Part shown: positions 43,866-51,717 of the stretch, one piece after another
How positions within the stretch are numbered: the stretch's first letter is position 1
How the letters are laid out: the number at the start of each line of letters is the position of its first letter
From: Maribacter sp.
GTDB lineage: Bacteria; Bacteroidota; Bacteroidia; Flavobacteriales; Flavobacteriaceae
DNA length: 64,000 nucleotides
NCBI GenBank assembly: GCA_020629285.1
Contig: JAHDDP010000008.1
Span: forward strand, 62,001 to 126,000
Reading direction: 5' to 3'
The notes under the pieces: generated by a model
Databases searched by the model: none
Seen by the model: the letters and a program-made list of their open reading frames with translations, nothing else
What the model was told of the DNA's origin: nothing
Program-made: the position numbers and the translations under genes

Positions 43866-44842
43866 GACTTTTCTATTTCTATATTCTTTGATGTAATAAT
43901 ATTTCCTTTTTCATCTATGATAATACACTCCACTTGTGATAATTGTTCTATTCTATTTAAGCCGACTTCTATACCCATAACAAATACCGATGTTGCCAAG
44001 GCATCAGCTAATTCTGCTTTGGGAGCAAATACGGTAACACTAATAATACCCGTTGCCGGATAACCACTTCTAGGATCAATTATGTGGGTATATCGAATAT
44101 TATTGAAATTCACATACTTCTCGTAATTACCCGATGTTACTACTGCCCCATTTTGAATTGGCAATAATGCAAAAACCTTATTTTTATTCATAGGGTTGGT
44201 TATGGCAACTTTCCACTCTTTACCATTGGGCTGTTTTCCCCAAGTATTCATGTCACCAGATGCATTTATGATACCTGCAACAACGCCTTTAGATTTCAAT
44301 AGCTCTTTTGCCTTATCTGCGGCATACCCTTTACCAATAGCTCCAAAACCAATTTTCATTCCGGCTAACTTCAGAAAAACGGTATGGTTCTCTTTATCTA
44401 AAATAATATTGTGATAACCCACTTTAGCAACAGATGCCTGAATGGACTCTTCTGATGGCATAACTGTCATGCTATCATCAAACTTCCAAATGTTATCCAT
44501 AGAGGCATAACTAATATCAAAAGCCCCATCGGTCAGCTTAGAAATACCTATTCCCCGTTGTATTAAATTGAATAATTCTATATCAACTTGCACTGGCTTA
44601 ATGCCAGCATTTCTATTAATTTTTGATGTCTGCGAGTTTGGATCCCAAGAAGAAATCAGCTTTTCTATTCTTGTTATTTCACTGATAGCCATGTCAATAT
44701 ATACATCGCCTTCAACAGGATCTTTAGCCACTACGGTAATATCAAAACGACTACCCATTAATTTAATGGTACGCTTATAAGGCTCTTGGGCATACAGCAT
44801 ACCAATAGAAAAAAATAATACTATGAGAGTTAGTTTCTTCAA
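43862..44842 (-). CDS. apbE: FAD:protein FMN transferase (ApbE)
   Basis: A 326-residue exported enzyme (signal MKKLTLIVLFFSIGMLYAQE) that attaches FMN covalently to a Thr or Ser of a periplasmic protein using FAD. Visible blocks are RTIKLMGSRFDITVVAKDP, KIGFGAIGKGYAADKAKELL, GIINASGDMNTWGKQPNG, YTHIIDPRSGYPATGI and the metal-site region LADALATSVFVMG. It is 1 base from the thioredoxin gene and overlaps DUF4266 by four bases. No RnfG/NqrC-type substrate or FMN-bind protein is in the window, and the operon partners do not show the usual D-x-x-x-G-A-T flavinylation motif, so its target is uncertain. Confidence 0.94.
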   Translation of the reverse strand: MKKLTLIVLFFSIGMLYAQEPYKRTIKLMGSRFDITVVAKDPVEGDVYIDMAISEITRIEKLISSWDPNSQTSKINRNAGIKPVQVDIELFNLIQRGIGISKLTDGAFDISYASMDNIWKFDDSMTVMPSEESIQASVAKVGYHNIILDKENHTVFLKLAGMKIGFGAIGKGYAADKAKELLKSKGVVAGIINASGDMNTWGKQPNGKEWKVAITNPMNKNKVFALLPIQNGAVVTSGNYEKYVNFNNIRYTHIIDPRSGYPATGIISVTVFAPKAELADALATSVFVMGIEVGLNRIEQLSQVECIIIDEKGNIITSKNIEIEKS

Positions 44843-44843
44843 T

Positions 44844-45284
44844 CTATTTTATGAATAAATTCAATTCTTGTATGTACTCTTTGGGTGTCAGTTTCTTGTA
44901 ACTGGTTTCTCCATACACTTCACCATTGGCATTCATAACCACAACAAAGGGAAAAATTCCCTGTCTGTTATAATTTTCAGCCAATGCCTTATTTTTATTC
45001 AATTGCTCCTCTGGCAGAGCATTCTTTTTTCTACGAGGAAAATCTGCTTGTAACATTACAAAATGCTCTTTTGCATAGGCTTTAAATTCATCTGTTGACC
45101 AAACTTCTCTATCAAGCTTTATACAAGGTGCACACCAATCTGAACCTTGAAATACAAGTACAATTGGTAAATCATTTGTTTTAGCAAGCTTTTTTGCTGT
45201 TGTAAAATCTGTATTCCAGTCTTGAGCTGTTATTGAACTCACACTTACTACTGCAAATAACAGCAACACTATATATTTTTTCAT
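44844..45284 (-). CDS. Exported thioredoxin-like protein
   Basis: A 146-residue periplasmic thioredoxin-fold protein with signal peptide MKKYIVLLLFAVVSVSSITAQ. The redox motif is C-A-P-C in GSDWCAPCIKLDREVW, with a conserved Trp before it. NRQGIFPFVVVMNANGEV supplies the cis-Pro region. It is the first gene of the operon with ApbE, DUF4266 and DUF3570, 1 base ahead of ApbE. A role in keeping the Cys of DUF4266 in a required redox state is plausible, but inferred only from co-localisation. Confidence 0.9.
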   Translation of the reverse strand: MKKYIVLLLFAVVSVSSITAQDWNTDFTTAKKLAKTNDLPIVLVFQGSDWCAPCIKLDREVWSTDEFKAYAKEHFVMLQADFPRRKKNALPEEQLNKNKALAENYNRQGIFPFVVVMNANGEVYGETSYKKLTPKEYIQELNLFIK

Positions 45285-45359
45285 ATCTATTTATTTAACG
45301 GACTCATACTAAGTCAATTATTATACCAATACCTTTCATTGAAAGCAAATATTTCTAAC

Positions 45360-46502
45360 TTACTCCCCTATCAGGCTAAACGCACCTTTTGTTAAAAATT
45401 GCGCATCTTGATTAAAAGTCGATGAATTACTGAACGAGGTCCTATTTTCATAACTGCCTAGGGTCTTGACAGGTACTTGCTTAAAATAATACGTATCGCC
45501 TTTCTTCTCTTCTAAAAGCATTACAAACGATTCGTTATCAACCACTGCAATAGCATCAGACGGCAGCGACATTTGCTTCGATGTTTCTGTAATAATATTC
45601 GCCTCTACGAACATACCAGTTAGAAAGTTAGCGTCATCTTCATTTTCTATATGTGCATGAACCTTTATCGTTCTATTTTTACCTATTGAGGTACCTACCA
45701 AATGGACTTCTGCCTTGTACACCTCTTTTGAAGCTTCTGGTATTCTAAATTCTACCACCTGATCTTTTTTTACTTTCATAATATCTTTTTCAAAAACCGA
45801 AAGTTCTAAGTGAATGTGGTCATTATTAATAATCTCCATAATTGAAGTTGCCGGAGAAACATATGTACCTTTTGAAACATTTACGCTTGTAATACTACCT
45901 ACAATAGGTGCATAAATTGAGGCTACCGAACTTATATTTCCTTTTTCTACTTGCTCAGGTGATATATTCAACATGATTAATTGCTTTCGAAGTCCGTTAT
46001 ATTTTGCTACTCCTGTTTTATAATCGCTCTCTGCTTTTAAAAAGCTTTTTTGTGATGTTATATTTTCCGCTACCATTGTTTGCTGACGTTCGTACTCTGC
46101 CTTTAAATAACCTAACTGCCCGTTCACCTCCAAATATTGTTGTTGTAAGGATACGAACTCCGGATTTTCAATGGTAACCAACAACTGCCCTTTACGTACT
46201 TTGTCTCCTATTAACAAAGGTGTGGTTTTAATATAGCCACCCATAGTTGCATTGACCACCGCTCTATTTTCTGGTGGTACGTCTATCATACCCGAAGTCT
46301 TTACCATTACAGGAAAATCACTTTCAGTTATACTAGCAATCTTCATTTTATTCTGGTCGAATTGTGCTTGCGTAATTTGTATTCGGTCATCTGTTTGTAC
46401 CTCAGATGCGCCATTCTCACTTGATTTATTTGCCTTGTCCCCACAACTTGAAATTATGATGAACATGAAAAGCATTATTATTTTGAATATATATTTTTGC
46501 AT
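45360..46502 (-). CDS. RND efflux periplasmic adaptor lipoprotein (CusB/CzcB-like)
   Basis: A 380-residue membrane-fusion protein. The signal ends in a lipobox (FIIISSC). The barrel-sandwich/lipoyl halves are recognisable: VNATMGGYIKTTPLLIGDKV with RKGQLLVTIENPEFV, then after a helical hairpin SVASIYAPIVGSITSVNVSK. The beta-barrel domain includes FRIPEASKEVYKAEVHLVG and the membrane-proximal LPSDAIAVVDNESFV. It joins the inner-membrane pump and outer channel. It starts 11 bases after the pump gene. No metal-binding His/Met cluster is seen at the N-terminus, unlike CusB. Confidence 0.93.
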   Translation of the reverse strand: MQKYIFKIIMLFMFIIISSCGDKANKSSENGASEVQTDDRIQITQAQFDQNKMKIASITESDFPVMVKTSGMIDVPPENRAVVNATMGGYIKTTPLLIGDKVRKGQLLVTIENPEFVSLQQQYLEVNGQLGYLKAEYERQQTMVAENITSQKSFLKAESDYKTGVAKYNGLRKQLIMLNISPEQVEKGNISSVASIYAPIVGSITSVNVSKGTYVSPATSIMEIINNDHIHLELSVFEKDIMKVKKDQVVEFRIPEASKEVYKAEVHLVGTSIGKNRTIKVHAHIENEDDANFLTGMFVEANIITETSKQMSLPSDAIAVVDNESFVMLLEEKKGDTYYFKQVPVKTLGSYENRTSFSNSSTFNQDAQFLTKGAFSLIGE

Positions 46503-46513
46503 GATACCCTTAT

Positions 46514-49500
46514 TTATAGTGTTAAGAAATTAATGTCTGTAGCGGTTTCGTTATACGCTTTTAACTTATCTAGATAGCCCAATTTTATATCATAGGCACT
46601 TTCTAAACTCTGTATATATTGAAAGAAATCAATTTCACCATTTCTAAAGCTGATGTTTGCGGTCTTCAATATTTCATCTGATAGCTCTGCACCTTCGTTC
46701 TCATAGTAATTCAGTGATTTTTGAATTTGAAGGATTTGCTGCTCTAAGATTTCTTGCTTTGATTTTATCTGGATTTTATATGCGACGGACTCAGCTACCG
46801 CTCTTTCTTTCGCAATTTTAGACGCCTTGATTCTAGAGGTGTTACCACTGAATATAAGCGGAATTTTTAGCCCTAGTTGATAACCCAAAAGATTATCGTT
46901 CAATTCTGAATTTGTTCCTTGAAAATAGGCTAAACTGATATCTGGTAATAGTTGCTGTTTTTCTAGTTTACGGGCTGCAGCCATAAGTTGCATATTATTC
47001 TCATAGTACACAGACTCTGGAGAAGCATCTACATTTACCTCTTTAATGTCAATTTTCAAGTTCATTTCTTCAGAAATAACCAAACTATCCTTTACCTGAA
47101 TTAATTGCAGTAAATTGGAATACGCAGCAAACTTTTCCCGAATAGCTTGCTGATAGTCCAGATTGATTTTTCTCTGCTTAGAAGCTGCGGTTATTTTCTC
47201 TAAATAATTGGTTTCACCAAGTTCAAATCTACGAGCTGCAACCTTAGAAAAATTAGCATATAAACTATCCAACTGTTTATACACTCTAACTTTTTCTCGT
47301 GTAATTTGATACTCGTAATAACCTCTGGTAACATCCCTAGTTATTGCCTTACGCTGAATATCATATTCACTTTGCACCAAAGTAGTTTTCACCTTATTGA
47401 CTTTCTTTTCAGAAAAATAAGCAGTTGGAAAACGAAAATCCTGCTGAACTCCAAATACCTTTAATGGCACATCATTTATGGCAAGGTTATTCTCATCATA
47501 TTCATAATACACATGGGTTTTATTGAACATAAATGCGCTATTGATCAATGCTTCAGATTCATCAACTTTTAACTGACCAGCTTTTAAGCCCATGTTATTA
47601 TCAATAGCAAGAGGAATTAATTCATCAAGATTCTGACTTTTTGATTCTTGTGCCGATGCGCCAATTGAAATAAGTAATGCAATAAAAGCAATACCATTTT
47701 GCAAAGTAGTTTTTGGTATTGGCTTTCTTGAATTCTCATGTTTATCGAAAATGGAATACAACACCGGCAATACTACCAAAGTTAATATGGTTGCCGTAAA
47801 CAAACCACCGATAACTACGGTTGCCAATGGTCGTTGTACTTCTGCACCTGCGTTGGTAGATATTGCCATAGGTAAAAAACCCAGAGCAGCGGCTGATGCT
47901 GTCAATAATACCGCTCGCAACCGATCTTTTGCACCTTGTTTTATTAAATCGTCTAAACTCTCAAAAGAATATTTTTTCAGCTCTTTAAAATGCTCTATCA
48001 AAACAATACCATTTAATACTGCGATACCGAACAACGCGATAAACCCTACTCCCGCCGAAATACTGAACGGCAAGCCTCTCATCCATAATAACAATACACC
48101 ACCTACTGCTGCCAGCGGAATTGCCGAATAAATCATTAGGGCTTCTTTTACCGACTTAAATGCGAAGTATAGCAATACAAAAATGAGTACGAGAGCTATA
48201 GGTACTGCCACTAAAAGTCGGTCTCGGGCACTTTGTAAGTTTTCAAATTGACCACCATAGGTTATGGTATACCCTGCTGGTAATTTTACATTTTCATTAA
48301 TTAATTTTTGAACATCATCTACAACCGATTGTAAATCTCGATTACGGACATTTACACCTACCACTGTTCTTCTCTTGGTATCATCTCTTGATATTTTTGC
48401 AGCTCCTTTTTTATAGGTAATATCTGCCAGCTCGCTTAACGGAATCTTTCCTCCATCGGGCAAATCAACGTACAGGTTTTTAAGGTCGTCAATATCTTGT
48501 CGTTTTGCTTTATCTAATCGCACGACTAAATCGAACCGCTTTTCACCTTCAAAAACATTACCCGCAGTTTTACCGGCAAATCCCATAGAAACCATATCGT
48601 TCAGTTCTTGAATATTTAATCCGAAACGTGCAATTTTTGCGCGGTCATAATCAACACTCATTTCAGGTAAACCTGCAATCTTCTCTACACTAATATCTGC
48701 AGCTCCTTCAACGTCTTTAATCAATGCGCCGATTTCATTTCCTTTTTTAGCCAAAACATCTAAATCAGGGCCGAAAATTTTTATAGCAATATCTGCACGG
48801 ACACCCGTAATCAGTTCATTAAAACGCATCTCTATAGGCTGCGTAAATTCTACTTCCATACCTGGTATAATGGCTAAAGCCTCTTTGAACTTATCAGCTA
48901 GCTCATCTTTAGATTTTGCACTTGTCCACTCCCCTTTCGGTGCCAGCTTTATGATAACATCACTTTCTTCCATAGACATGGGATCGGTTGGTACTTCGGC
49001 AGCTCCAATTCTAGTGACTACCTGCTGAACCTCTGGAAAATTATCTAGTAAAATTTTCTCTATCTCAGTCGTAATTTCAACCGTTTTACTTAATGAGGTT
49101 CCTGTTTTTAATACGGGTTGAATAACAAAATCGCCTTCATCTAAAGTCGGTACAAACTCGCTGCCCATATTCGTATATAAAATTGTAGCCCCAATAAGCA
49201 GTATGGCCGCAATGCCCAGAACAACTCTCTTGCTTTGCAAAGCCCAGTTTATAATAGGCTCATATTTCTTATTCAACCATTTCATTAAACGAACAGATAT
49301 ATTTTTATCGGACTCTTTTGATGGTTTTAAAAAGATTGATGCCGCAACAGGTACATAGGTAAAACATAAAATCATTGCCCCAATTAATGCGAAACTAAAA
49401 GTCAATGCCATAGGCTTGAACATTTTACCTTCTACTCCGCTCAACGATAAAATGGGAATAAAAACAATGAGTATAATCAACTGCCCAAAAATGGCAGAAT

Positions 49501-50851
49501 TCATCATTTTAGAAGCACCATTAAATGTAATTTCATCTTTTAGCTGCTGTTGCTCTGTTTTGTGCAAAGCATTTATTTCCTGCTGTTTTCTTGTGATTTC
49601 AAAAGCTATAAATTCTACAATAATTACGGCGCCATCTATGATTATACCGAAATCTATAGCGCCTAAACTCATTAAATTGGCATCTACACCAAATATGTAC
49701 ATGAGCGATAATGCGAATAATAAACACAGGGGAATTACAGAGGCGACCACCAAACCCGATCTAAAATTACCAAGCAGTAATACCACTACAAAAATGACAA
49801 TTAAACACCCTAGAATTAAATTCTCGCTTACCGTAAATGTAGTTTTTGAAATAAGCTCGCTTCGTTCTAAAAACGGATTAATATACACTCCCTTCGGTAA
49901 CGAAGTTGAAATTTCTGCAACGCGTTCTTTTACAGCTTCAATTACTTTTTTAGAATTTGCATCTTTCAACATCATTACTTGACCCAGTACCTTCTCGCCT
50001 TCGCCATTACCCGTAATGGCACCAAAACGAACTGCGCTACCAAAGCCAACTGTAGCTACATCTTTAATATAAATGGGTAATCCATTTTTAGTTGTTATAA
50101 CGATATTTCCAATATCTTCAAGTGATGAGATCAATCCTTCGCCGCGAATAAAGAATGCCTGATTTACCTTTTCAATATAACCGCCACCCGAAACACTATT
50201 ATTAGTTTCCAGAGCTTTAAAAACATCACTTGCTGTGATATTCATAGCATTAAGTTTTTGAGTATTTATAGCAACTTCGTATTGTTTTAGAAATCCGCCC
50301 CAGGTGTTGACCTCAACCACACCGGGTATACCAGACAATTGCCGTTTTACGATCCAATCTTGTATGGTCCTTAATTCGGTCGTGGTATACTCGTCCTTAT
50401 ACTCTGGCTCTACCTCTAAAACATATTGGTAAATTTCACCCAGCCCTGTAGTTATCGGTCCCATTTGTGGTGTACCAAAACCTGCTGGTATTTTCTCTGA
50501 AGCTGAAGCAATTTTCTCGGCAATAAGCTGCCTGGGCAAATACGTTCCCAAATCATCTTCAAAAACAATAGTAACAACAGACAAACCAAACTTAGATACC
50601 GAACGAATTTCTTTGACTCCCGGTAAGTTTGCCATTTCAAGCTCTACCGGATATGTTATGAATTGCTCCATATCTTGTGTAGATAAATTACGTGATGTTG
50701 TTATTACCTGAACCTGATTATTGGTAACATCTGGCACAGCCCCAATAGGTATTTGTGAAAGTGCAAATAAACCGTACCCAATAATAATTACGGTAAATAG
50801 AAGAACAATAAGCTTATTCTTTAAACTGAAATTAATGATATGTGATAGCAT
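46514..50851 (-). CDS. CusA/CzcA-family heavy-metal RND pump fused to a TolC-like channel
   Basis: A 1445-residue fusion. Residues about 1-1035 form a 12-helix heavy-metal RND pump: start INFSLKNKLIVLLF, porter regions, and in TM4 the proton-relay pattern DFGIIIDGAVIIVE (two Asp, one Glu), which is the divalent-metal (Zn, Co, Cd, Ni) type rather than the copper type. A linker at about 1045-1065 reads GIAFIALLISIGASAQES, a hydrophobic segment ending in A-S-A-Q like a signal-peptidase site. Residues about 1070-1445 form a TolC-like outer-membrane channel (LDELIPLAIDNNMGLKAGQL, ARRFELGETNYLEKITAASK). The pump's C-terminus is cytoplasmic, so the extra segment can carry the channel part across the membrane, with or without cleavage. 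Similar pump-channel fusions are common in Bacteroidota. Confidence 0.94.
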   Translation of the reverse strand: MLSHIINFSLKNKLIVLLFTVIIIGYGLFALSQIPIGAVPDVTNNQVQVITTSRNLSTQDMEQFITYPVELEMANLPGVKEIRSVSKFGLSVVTIVFEDDLGTYLPRQLIAEKIASASEKIPAGFGTPQMGPITTGLGEIYQYVLEVEPEYKDEYTTTELRTIQDWIVKRQLSGIPGVVEVNTWGGFLKQYEVAINTQKLNAMNITASDVFKALETNNSVSGGGYIEKVNQAFFIRGEGLISSLEDIGNIVITTKNGLPIYIKDVATVGFGSAVRFGAITGNGEGEKVLGQVMMLKDANSKKVIEAVKERVAEISTSLPKGVYINPFLERSELISKTTFTVSENLILGCLIVIFVVVLLLGNFRSGLVVASVIPLCLLFALSLMYIFGVDANLMSLGAIDFGIIIDGAVIIVEFIAFEITRKQQEINALHKTEQQQLKDEITFNGASKMMNSAIFGQLIILIVFIPILSLSGVEGKMFKPMALTFSFALIGAMILCFTYVPVAASIFLKPSKESDKNISVRLMKWLNKKYEPIINWALQSKRVVLGIAAILLIGATILYTNMGSEFVPTLDEGDFVIQPVLKTGTSLSKTVEITTEIEKILLDNFPEVQQVVTRIGAAEVPTDPMSMEESDVIIKLAPKGEWTSAKSKDELADKFKEALAIIPGMEVEFTQPIEMRFNELITGVRADIAIKIFGPDLDVLAKKGNEIGALIKDVEGAADISVEKIAGLPEMSVDYDRAKIARFGLNIQELNDMVSMGFAGKTAGNVFEGEKRFDLVVRLDKAKRQDIDDLKNLYVDLPDGGKIPLSELADITYKKGAAKISRDDTKRRTVVGVNVRNRDLQSVVDDVQKLINENVKLPAGYTITYGGQFENLQSARDRLLVAVPIALVLIFVLLYFAFKSVKEALMIYSAIPLAAVGGVLLLWMRGLPFSISAGVGFIALFGIAVLNGIVLIEHFKELKKYSFESLDDLIKQGAKDRLRAVLLTASAAALGFLPMAISTNAGAEVQRPLATVVIGGLFTATILTLVVLPVLYSIFDKHENSRKPIPKTTLQNGIAFIALLISIGASAQESKSQNLDELIPLAIDNNMGLKAGQLKVDESEALINSAFMFNKTHVYYEYDENNLAINDVPLKVFGVQQDFRFPTAYFSEKKVNKVKTTLVQSEYDIQRKAITRDVTRGYYEYQITREKVRVYKQLDSLYANFSKVAARRFELGETNYLEKITAASKQRKINLDYQQAIREKFAAYSNLLQLIQVKDSLVISEEMNLKIDIKEVNVDASPESVYYENNMQLMAAARKLEKQQLLPDISLAYFQGTNSELNDNLLGYQLGLKIPLIFSGNTSRIKASKIAKERAVAESVAYKIQIKSKQEILEQQILQIQKSLNYYENEGAELSDEILKTANISFRNGEIDFFQYIQSLESAYDIKLGYLDKLKAYNETATDINFLTL

Positions 50852-50928
50852 CTTTTCATATAAATCAATGTGAAGCGCTCAAATTCATAAGGATGAATCT
50901 GAACTAATAAATTAAAAAATCGATTGTA

Positions 50929-51330
50929 TTATGAAATGCGGGGCGGCTGTAAAATGCCTTGCGAGTGTAATGAAGAAGATGGTGCTTGGTAATAGAAATT
51001 TGCGTCTGAATAATCTGAAAACTCTAATACATTTAATTCTGACTTATAGCTATTAATAAACACGTTGGCAACAGAAATATGTGATGCACCACTATGATTA
51101 AATGGAAGCTTTTCGTGATCTTTCTTTTCTTCTTGATGATCACGTTGATGGTCTGCTTTTAATTCACCATAATGTTTAGAGAGAAATACAATGATATTAT
51201 CGCCATATTGTTCATTATGAAATTGAGCATGCTCGATTAATTCATCTAACTGAACAATATCATCATAATGCACACCAAAACTTTGCAGCATGATAAGCGA
51301 TGATAACAGTATGGAAAACAGTTTATTCAC
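50929..51330 (-). CDS. Exported His-rich protein upstream of metal efflux genes
   Basis: A 133-residue small protein with signal peptide MNKLFSILLSSLIMLQSFGV. The mature chain has many His, Asp and Glu: ELIEHAQFHNEQYGD, KHYGELKADHQRDHQEEKKD, HEKLPFNHSGASH, and ends in ILQPPRIS. Proteins of this kind precede CusA/CzcA-type operons in many flavobacteria and probably bind metal in the periplasm as sensor or chaperone. It lies 77 bases upstream of the pump gene in the same direction and is probably co-transcribed. No named family recognised with certainty. Confidence 0.75.
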   Translation of the reverse strand: MNKLFSILLSSLIMLQSFGVHYDDIVQLDELIEHAQFHNEQYGDNIIVFLSKHYGELKADHQRDHQEEKKDHEKLPFNHSGASHISVANVFINSYKSELNVLEFSDYSDANFYYQAPSSSLHSQGILQPPRIS

Positions 51331-51717
51331 GTCAGTAAAATTAATAAAATTTTTAGTGTTAATTATTTAAATTCACTTTAAACTAAGTTTAGATTTTGGC
51401 ATAAACCATGTAATTTTTTAAGCTGCCAATGCATTCCATATTTTTAAAAAATGGCTATTATTAATTACAACCGTATCAGACCAAATATTCTTCAACTATA
51501 ATCAAAGCGTACTGCTTAACAATTATACGTAATATGAAAATAGTTGTAAATTATAATTATATGAGATTTGTCATAAATAACCCTGCTTACTGTTATTAAT
51601 TTTGACTATTTATAAAAATAATTAGCCAACTATAAACATAAATGTCAGATTTTCATTTTGTAAGACCTAATCCATCAAGAATCCTATAAATTTGTTAAAC
51701 ACTAATCCCATTTACAC
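51331..51717. other. Divergent intergenic region between metal efflux and pta
   Basis: This 387-base AT-rich region must hold both promoters. A perfect -7 box candidate TAAATTTG for pta lies near its right end. No metal-regulator operator, hairpin or small gene could be identified with any confidence, and no regulator gene is encoded between the two units. Confidence 0.4.
51687..51694 (+). promoter_or_regulatory. Candidate -7 promoter box of pta-ackA
   Basis: TAAATTTG fits TAnnTTTG exactly, 23 bases before the GTG start of pta, implying a very short leader. A TTTG at 51657-51660 could be the -33 element but the 26-base spacer is longer than usual. Confidence 0.45.

Noticed and set aside
47751-48131. 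126-residue open frame antisense to the pump's last helices
   Set aside because: Composition and position are those of an antisense shadow.
49416-49982. 188-residue open frame antisense to the RND pump
   Set aside because: Low-complexity Ser/Thr/Ile-rich translation with no signal or domain; shadow of the pump gene.
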